A program made the translations under genes and the position numbers. From an uncultured Butyricicoccus sp. (GTDB lineage Bacteria > Bacillota > Clostridia > Oscillospirales > Butyricicoccaceae), in the NCBI GenBank assembly GCA_910584935.1, contig CAJUDU010000104.1, positions 1 through 6,753 of the forward strand: a stretch of 6,753 nt of DNA. The letters are read 5' to 3'. Positions 6,621 through 6,753 of this stretch are shown here, piece by piece. The first letter of the stretch is position 1. The number at the start of each line of letters is the position of its first letter. Below the pieces are notes generated by a model, which searched no databases, was not told where the DNA came from, and saw only the letters and a program-made list of their open reading frames with translations.

Positions 6621-6753
6621 CCAACTCCAGCCTCGGCGATTAAGCAGCCGAAAAACAAGCGGTTCTACATGAACGTACCATTGGACACCACTCGTATTGG
6701 TCGAGATGTGCAGCGGCTCGTTGAAGAAGTCATAACCCACCTCACCACAGCAG
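6621..6753 (+). pseudogene. C-terminal remnant of a DUF499-type AAA+ ATPase, cut by the window edge
   Basis: A frame open from just after a TAG (6618-6620) to the end of the window reads PTPASAIKQPKNK, then RFYMNVPLDTTRIGRDV, then QRLVEEVITHLTTA. From memory this matches the end of large DUF499 (anti-phage/methylation-associated) ATPases: a proline- and lysine-rich linker, then an RFxGxVxLDPxRxGRD-like stretch and EEVxxHL, normally followed by a short beta-rich tail. Such proteins are about 1,000 residues long, and only about 44 codons of this one fit here. The frame has stops at 6618 and 6594, and the other two plus-strand frames also close within 6600-6670. No start codon with a ribosome binding site precedes it. 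By hand count GC is about 52% over 6601-6720, higher than the neighbouring regulator gene. The family call rests on recall, not a search. The TGA-to-TAG stretch (6529-6620) holds nothing else I can name. Confidence 0.5.

Noticed and set aside
6571..6669. Plus-strand frame beginning MEEAKAAHRRFVAG after the HxlR gene
   Set aside because: Only about 33 codons, with no ribosome binding site at suitable spacing and no family resemblance; it may be decayed coding sequence but cannot be called a gene.
6540..6740. 66-codon minus-strand open frame at the right end
   Set aside because: It is antisense to the ATPase-like remnant, lacks a ribosome binding site and shows no recognisable motif.

Overview
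The window looks like chromosomal DNA of a Gram-positive bacterium of the Bacillota, most likely the Clostridia. The grounds are strong AGGAGG-type ribosome binding sites, moderate-to-low GC, sigma-A-like promoters, and the gene types: a two-component system next to an FtsX-type ABC transporter, an HxlR regulator, and a radical SAM protein of a kind I associate with anaerobes. The species cannot be named from the sequence alone.

Layout, left to right. Positions 1-155 hold no recognisable gene but contain a long imperfect hairpin (62-126). Positions 156-5034 are one minus-strand block, transcribed right to left: response regulator (4348-5034), sensor kinase (3302-4339), ABC ATPase (2540-3223) and a large duplicated FtsX-type permease (156-2543). 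A good promoter lies just upstream of the regulator (5078-5106). The regulator-kinase junction (8 nt) and the ATPase-permease junction (4-nt ATGA overlap) are tight; a 78-nt gap separates the two pairs. Further right is a minus-strand radical SAM gene (5117-6052), then a divergent plus-strand HxlR-family regulator (6190-6528). The last ~130 bases carry an open frame resembling the extreme C-terminus of a DUF499-type AAA+ ATPase. A stop codon closes that frame just upstream, so it is read as a decayed remnant running off the window.

How the genes may work together. The kinase has two membrane helices with almost no extracellular loop, as in intramembrane-sensing kinases that take their signal from a partner ABC transporter. 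A plausible circuit is that the transporter handles a cell-envelope stress such as a peptide or lipid-active compound, and the two-component system controls its expression. Independently, the HxlR regulator probably controls itself and the divergent radical SAM gene: palindromes in the shared 137-nt intergenic region sit on core promoter elements of both genes. The enzyme's substrate is unknown.

No complete new multi-gene system is visible. The items most worth following are the HxlR/radical SAM switch, the CX4CX2C cluster motif of the radical SAM protein, the kinase/8-helix-permease pairing, and the defence-associated ATPase remnant at the right edge.
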